Source: Actinomycetes bacterium
Lineage (GTDB): Bacteria; Actinomycetota; Coriobacteriia; Coriobacteriales; Eggerthellaceae
Reading direction: 5' to 3'
Assembly (NCBI GenBank): GCA_023395755.1
Contig: JAEWYG010000141.1
Location: 1-25,704 of the forward strand
Length of the DNA stretch: 25,704 nucleotides
Below are positions 22,734-25,704 of the stretch, in pieces. The notes under the pieces were generated by a model. It had not been told where the DNA came from. It saw only the letters and a list, made by a program, of their open reading frames with translations, and ran no database searches. Each line of letters begins with the position of its first letter. Within the stretch, counting starts at the first letter, position 1. Position numbers and translations under genes: made by a program.

Positions 22734-23513
22734 ATGTTACTTGCCATCGATGTGGGGAACACCCAAACCGTGATCGGTGTGTATGAAGAGTCGGTGCTGC
22801 GGCATATGTGGCGCGTGGCTACCAATAAAAGTCACACCTGTGATGAATTGCGGGTGAAAGTGTCTCCGCTGTTGGTTTCGGAGGATATTGCACCCGAGCA
22901 GGTGCGCGGAGCAGTATTGGCATCGGTGGTGCCACAACTGACGCAAGCGTGGTGTGCTGCGCTATCTCATATGTTGGGCCATGAGGCGTTGGTATGTACC
23001 GCGACATCGGCGGCCGAGCTGTTTCCCACGACGTATGCCAATCCCGCCGAGATTGGTGCGGACCGCGTGGCCGATGCGGTGGCGGCACGAGCGTTGTATG
23101 GGGCGCCGGTTGTGGTGGTTGATTTCGGCACAGCCACCAACATTGAGGTGATTGACTGCACCGGACGCTTTGTTGGCGGTGTTATTGCGCCGGGTGTTGA
23201 CACGTCTGCTGCTGCACTGTTCTCGCGTGCGACACGCTTGGCCGCCATCGATTTAGTGGATCCGCATACAGCTATTGGGAATAGTACCGAAGAAGCAATT
23301 CAGGCAGGTATCGTATATGGCGAGGCCGATCGCGTTGATGGACTGGTGCGCCGTATTTTTGCTCAGTTGGGCTATGAGGCTCCCGTGGTGGCAACGGGAG
23401 GCCTTGCTTCGCGTGTGGCTGAGTTGTCGAGTACTATTACGGTTACCAACCCCGAATTGACGCTGGAAGGCCTGCGGCTTATCTATGAGGCACAGGAGAG
23501 CACGAAGGCGTAA
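22734..23513 (+). CDS. coaX: Type III pantothenate kinase CoaX
   Basis: First step of coenzyme A synthesis: phosphorylates pantothenate, needing a monovalent cation and insensitive to CoA feedback. ASKHA-fold motifs are visible: LLAIDVGNTQTVIG at the N-terminus, NPAEIGADRVADAVAA in the middle, VVDFGTATNIEVID, GGVIAPGVDTSA, and VVATGGLASRV at the end. ATG 22734 gives 259 residues, the usual length, with GAGGGGG 12 bases upstream; the longer open frame to 22629 overlaps the divergent promoter region. In Bacillus coaX follows ftsH directly; here it is about 10 kb away, so the ancestral cluster is partly dispersed. Confidence 0.93.
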   Translation: MLLAIDVGNTQTVIGVYEESVLRHMWRVATNKSHTCDELRVKVSPLLVSEDIAPEQVRGAVLASVVPQLTQAWCAALSHMLGHEALVCTATSAAELFPTTYANPAEIGADRVADAVAARALYGAPVVVVDFGTATNIEVIDCTGRFVGGVIAPGVDTSAAALFSRATRLAAIDLVDPHTAIGNSTEEAIQAGIVYGEADRVDGLVRRIFAQLGYEAPVVATGGLASRVAELSSTITVTNPELTLEGLRLIYEAQESTKA

Positions 23514-23551
23514 AGAATCCCGCGCGCATCTCTTTTACCTGATGGGATAGG

Positions 23552-23601
23552 CATCAAATTGTTAAGGCTTGTGTGCTGTTCCCGCCTGCTGATATTTGAT
23601 G
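23552..23601 (+). repeat. Inverted repeat between coaX and fhs
   Basis: CATCAAAT (23552-23559) and ATTTGATG (23594-23601) are perfect 8-bp arms with a 34-nt spacer. It could be a terminator base for coaX or a regulatory element for fhs; no further evidence. Confidence 0.3.
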
Positions 23602-23642
23602 TCGCTTAGGGGATTGCGCGTGTTGCCACAAGGCAAAACCAG

Positions 23643-23648
23643 TAGAAT
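23643..23648 (+). promoter_or_regulatory. Possible -10 box of the fhs promoter
   Basis: TAGAAT, 43 bp before the fhs start. A small palindrome TTGCC-ACAA-GGCAA (about 23620-23634) lies just upstream and could be an operator. Confidence 0.3.
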
Positions 23649-23690
23649 GCTGGGATAACGAGACTAGGCTGCGGAAAGAGAGGCCCCGAC

Positions 23691-25358
23691 GTGTTGAGCG
23701 ACATCGAGATTGCCCAGGCGACCACCCCTAAGCACATCGGCATTATTGCTGAAAAGGCAGGTGTTCCAGAAACGTATCTGGAATTGTATGGCACGAATAA
23801 GGCGAAGGTTGACTACAATCTGCTTACGCGTGAGGATCACACACCGGGCAAGCTCATCTTGGTTACGGCTATCAACCCAACGCCGGCTGGCGAAGGTAAA
23901 ACCACCACGACGGTAGGTTTGGCTGATGCGTTAGCAAAGCGCGAGAAGAACGTAGTTGTGGCACTGCGTGAGCCGTCGCTTGGCCCCGTGTTCGGTATTA
24001 AGGGTGGTGCTGCAGGTGGCGGATATGCTCAGGTTATTCCCATGGAAGATATTAACCTGCATTTTACGGGAGATTTCCATGCCATCGGCGCGGCAAACAA
24101 CCTCTTAGCCGCTATGCTTGACAATCATATTCAGCAGGGCAACGAGCTTGATATTGACGTACGTAAGATCACGTGGAAGCGCGTGGTCGATATGAATGAC
24201 CGTCAGCTGCGCAAAGTAGTGGACGGCATGGGCGGCAAAGCGCACGGATTCCCTCGTGAAGACGGCTTTGATATTACGGTTGCAAGCGAGATTATGGCTA
24301 TTTTCTGCCTAGCATCGTCGATCACCGACCTGAAGGAGCGCTTGGCGCGCATTATTGTTGGTTACACGCGTGATGACCAACCGGTTACTGCGGGAGATCT
24401 CAAGGCGCAAGGCGCCATGGCTGCACTACTGAAAGATGCACTCAAGCCAAACCTGGTGCAGACACTTGAGGGCACACCAGCATTTGTGCACGGCGGCCCG
24501 TTTGCTAATATCGCGCATGGCTGTAATTCCATCATGGCAACGCGAATGGCCATGGCGCTAGGTGATTACTGCGTGACTGAGGCTGGTTTTGGTGCCGACC
24601 TGGGTGCGGAAAAGTTCTTGGACATTAAGTGTCGCCTTGCCGGTTTAAAACCCGACGCCGTGGTTGTTGTGGCTACGGTACGTGCGCTGAAAAACCACGG
24701 CGGCGTGGCAAAAGCAAACCTGAATGAGGAAAATCTCGATGCGCTTGAAGCGGGTTTGCCGAATTTATTGCAGCATGTGGAAAATATTACACAAGTGTAC
24801 AAGCTTCCTTGCGTGGTGGCCATCAATGCCTTCCCAACCGATACTCCTGCGGAACTGAAGCTGGTGGAAGATAAGTGTCGTGAGCTGGGCGTAAATGTAG
24901 CTTTATCTGAGGTGTGGGCCAAGGGTGGCGGGGGTGGCCTTGCCTTAGCCGATGAGGTGGTGCGCCTGTGCGGCGAGACATCTGATTTTGCATTTTCTTA
25001 CGAGGATGACCTCACATTGGTAGAGAAAATCGAGGCCATTGCTTGTCGTGTGTACCATGCCGATGGGGTTGATTTCGAGCCGAAGGCTCTAGCCGAACTT
25101 CAAAAGTTTGAAAAGCTGGGCTTTGGTGCCATGCCGGTATGTATGGCGAAAACGCAGTACAGCTTTTCGGACGACCAGACGAAGTTGGGCGCACCGCGCG
25201 GGTTTCGCATTACGGTGCGAAGTGCGAAGGTGTCGGCGGGCGCAGGTTTCGTGGTGGCGTTGACGGGCGATATTATGACCATGCCAGGTCTACCTAAGGT
25301 CCCTGCGGCTGAACGCATTGACGTTGATGAGACCGGGAAGATTTCGGGATTGTTTTAG
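23691..25358 (+). CDS. fhs: Formate-tetrahydrofolate ligase
   Basis: Makes 10-formyl-THF from formate, THF and ATP in the cytosol, or runs in reverse to yield ATP. The 555-residue length is normal. The P-loop is PTPAGEGKTTTTVGLADAL near residues 64-82; further blocks are REPSLGPVFGIKGGAAGGGYAQ, the MEDINLHFTGDFHAI signature, TEAGFGADLGAEKF and KGGGGGLALADEV. The start is GTG 23691, with AGAGAGG about eight bases upstream; the next codon is TTG. A cyclodeaminase-family gene follows after 16 bp with a strong ribosome site, consistent with a one-carbon folate operon. Formate from glyoxylate, purine or amino-acid breakdown could feed it. Confidence 0.96.
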   Translation: MLSDIEIAQATTPKHIGIIAEKAGVPETYLELYGTNKAKVDYNLLTREDHTPGKLILVTAINPTPAGEGKTTTTVGLADALAKREKNVVVALREPSLGPVFGIKGGAAGGGYAQVIPMEDINLHFTGDFHAIGAANNLLAAMLDNHIQQGNELDIDVRKITWKRVVDMNDRQLRKVVDGMGGKAHGFPREDGFDITVASEIMAIFCLASSITDLKERLARIIVGYTRDDQPVTAGDLKAQGAMAALLKDALKPNLVQTLEGTPAFVHGGPFANIAHGCNSIMATRMAMALGDYCVTEAGFGADLGAEKFLDIKCRLAGLKPDAVVVVATVRALKNHGGVAKANLNEENLDALEAGLPNLLQHVENITQVYKLPCVVAINAFPTDTPAELKLVEDKCRELGVNVALSEVWAKGGGGGLALADEVVRLCGETSDFAFSYEDDLTLVEKIEAIACRVYHADGVDFEPKALAELQKFEKLGFGAMPVCMAKTQYSFSDDQTKLGAPRGFRITVRSAKVSAGAGFVVALTGDIMTMPGLPKVPAAERIDVDETGKISGLF

Positions 25359-25374
25359 CCGATAAGGAGCGAGC

Positions 25375-25704
25375 GTGATTGACGCCACTTTCATTGATGA
25401 ACTAGCCAGTTCTTCTCCGGTGCCCGGTGGGGGTGGAGCTTCAGCCTATGTTGGGGCATTAGCTACGGCTGCGGCCTCTATGGTTGGAAATCTTACCGTG
25501 GGCAAAAAAACGTATGTTAACGTGGAGGGTGAAGTTCAGTCTTCGCTGGTGCGTCTTGACGCGTTGCGTGCGCGGCTTATTGAGTTGGTAGAAGAGGATG
25601 CTCGGGTGTTTGAGCCGCTGTCTGCGACGTACCGCATGCCGAAGGGAACTCCCGAAGAGGTAACGGCACGCAACGATGCTATGCAGGCTGCGCTGGTAGG
25701 GGCC
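25375..25704 (+). CDS. Cyclodeaminase/cyclohydrolase family protein (FchA/FTCD-C-like), partial
   Basis: Only the first 110 codons lie in the window; the frame is open to the edge. It begins at GTG 25375 with AAGGAG five bases upstream. FIDELASSSPVPGGGGASAY, then SMVGNLTVGKKTY and EEDARVFEPLSATYRMPKGT, match the formimidoyltetrahydrofolate cyclodeaminase / methenyl-THF cyclohydrolase family: four-helix folate enzymes with a conserved PGGG loop. Placed 16 bp after fhs, the most likely role is converting 5,10-methenyl-THF and 10-formyl-THF, or releasing ammonia from formimino-THF during histidine breakdown. The two cannot be told apart from this fragment; the context of fhs favours the cyclohydrolase. 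Confidence 0.85.
   Translation, partial: MIDATFIDELASSSPVPGGGGASAYVGALATAAASMVGNLTVGKKTYVNVEGEVQSSLVRLDALRARLIELVEEDARVFEPLSATYRMPKGTPEEVTARNDAMQAALVGA

Noticed and set aside
1..25704. CRISPR arrays, tRNA or rRNA genes, insertion sequences
   Set aside because: No regularly spaced repeats, cloverleaf-like sequence, rRNA motifs or transposase frames were seen.

Overview
The window looks like chromosomal DNA from an anaerobic member of the Coriobacteriia, most likely Eggerthellaceae. The main reason is the operon at 932-5847. It encodes a membrane-anchored pentaheme cytochrome, an FMN-binding lipoprotein and a Tat-exported FAD reductase, a combination that family carries in many versions for respiring organic acceptors. 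The moderate G+C by eye (about half) would suit a lower-GC genus such as Cryptobacterium better than Eggerthella or Slackia. This assignment is inference, not a database match.

Layout. 104-721: TetR regulator. 932-5847: respiratory reductase operon (cytochrome, FMN lipoprotein, FAD reductase, six-TM protein, multi-TM DUF5692-like protein). 5848-6343: non-coding, with strong hairpins. 6344-7042 (minus): radical-SAM activase of the NrdG2 type without an adjacent nrdD. 7043-7428: divergent intergenic region with an operator-like dyad and unexplained structure. 7429-17077: housekeeping block tilS, maf, hpt, (39-codon ORF), ftsH, folP-folK fusion, birA, MATE transporter, bioY. 17238-18350 (minus): fabH with a FabT-type operator. 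18798-20854: Cys-rich small ORF coupled to a GGDEF/EAL membrane protein. 20882-22608 (minus): histidine kinase and OmpR-type regulator. 22734-25704: coaX, fhs and a cyclodeaminase-family gene cut by the window edge.

How the genes fit together. The first operon should pass electrons from menaquinol through the cytochrome and the FMN lipoprotein to the secreted FAD reductase, whose acceptor is unknown. The tilS-hpt-ftsH-fol order is an old arrangement shared with Firmicutes and Actinobacteria; maf sits inside it, and folP and folK are fused. birA and bioY suggest biotin is scavenged. coaX supplies CoA, and fhs plus the cyclodeaminase-like gene supply one-carbon folates.

Most unusual points: a FabT-like operator on fabH in a non-Firmicute; a histidine kinase whose natural start seems to be an AUA codon overlapping the upstream stop (ATAA); a Cys-rich 83-codon ORF coupled by ATGA overlap to a c-di-GMP phosphodiesterase-like gene; and a FAD reductase with Cys where fumarate reductases have an active-site His. 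No tRNA, rRNA, CRISPR or insertion sequence was seen.
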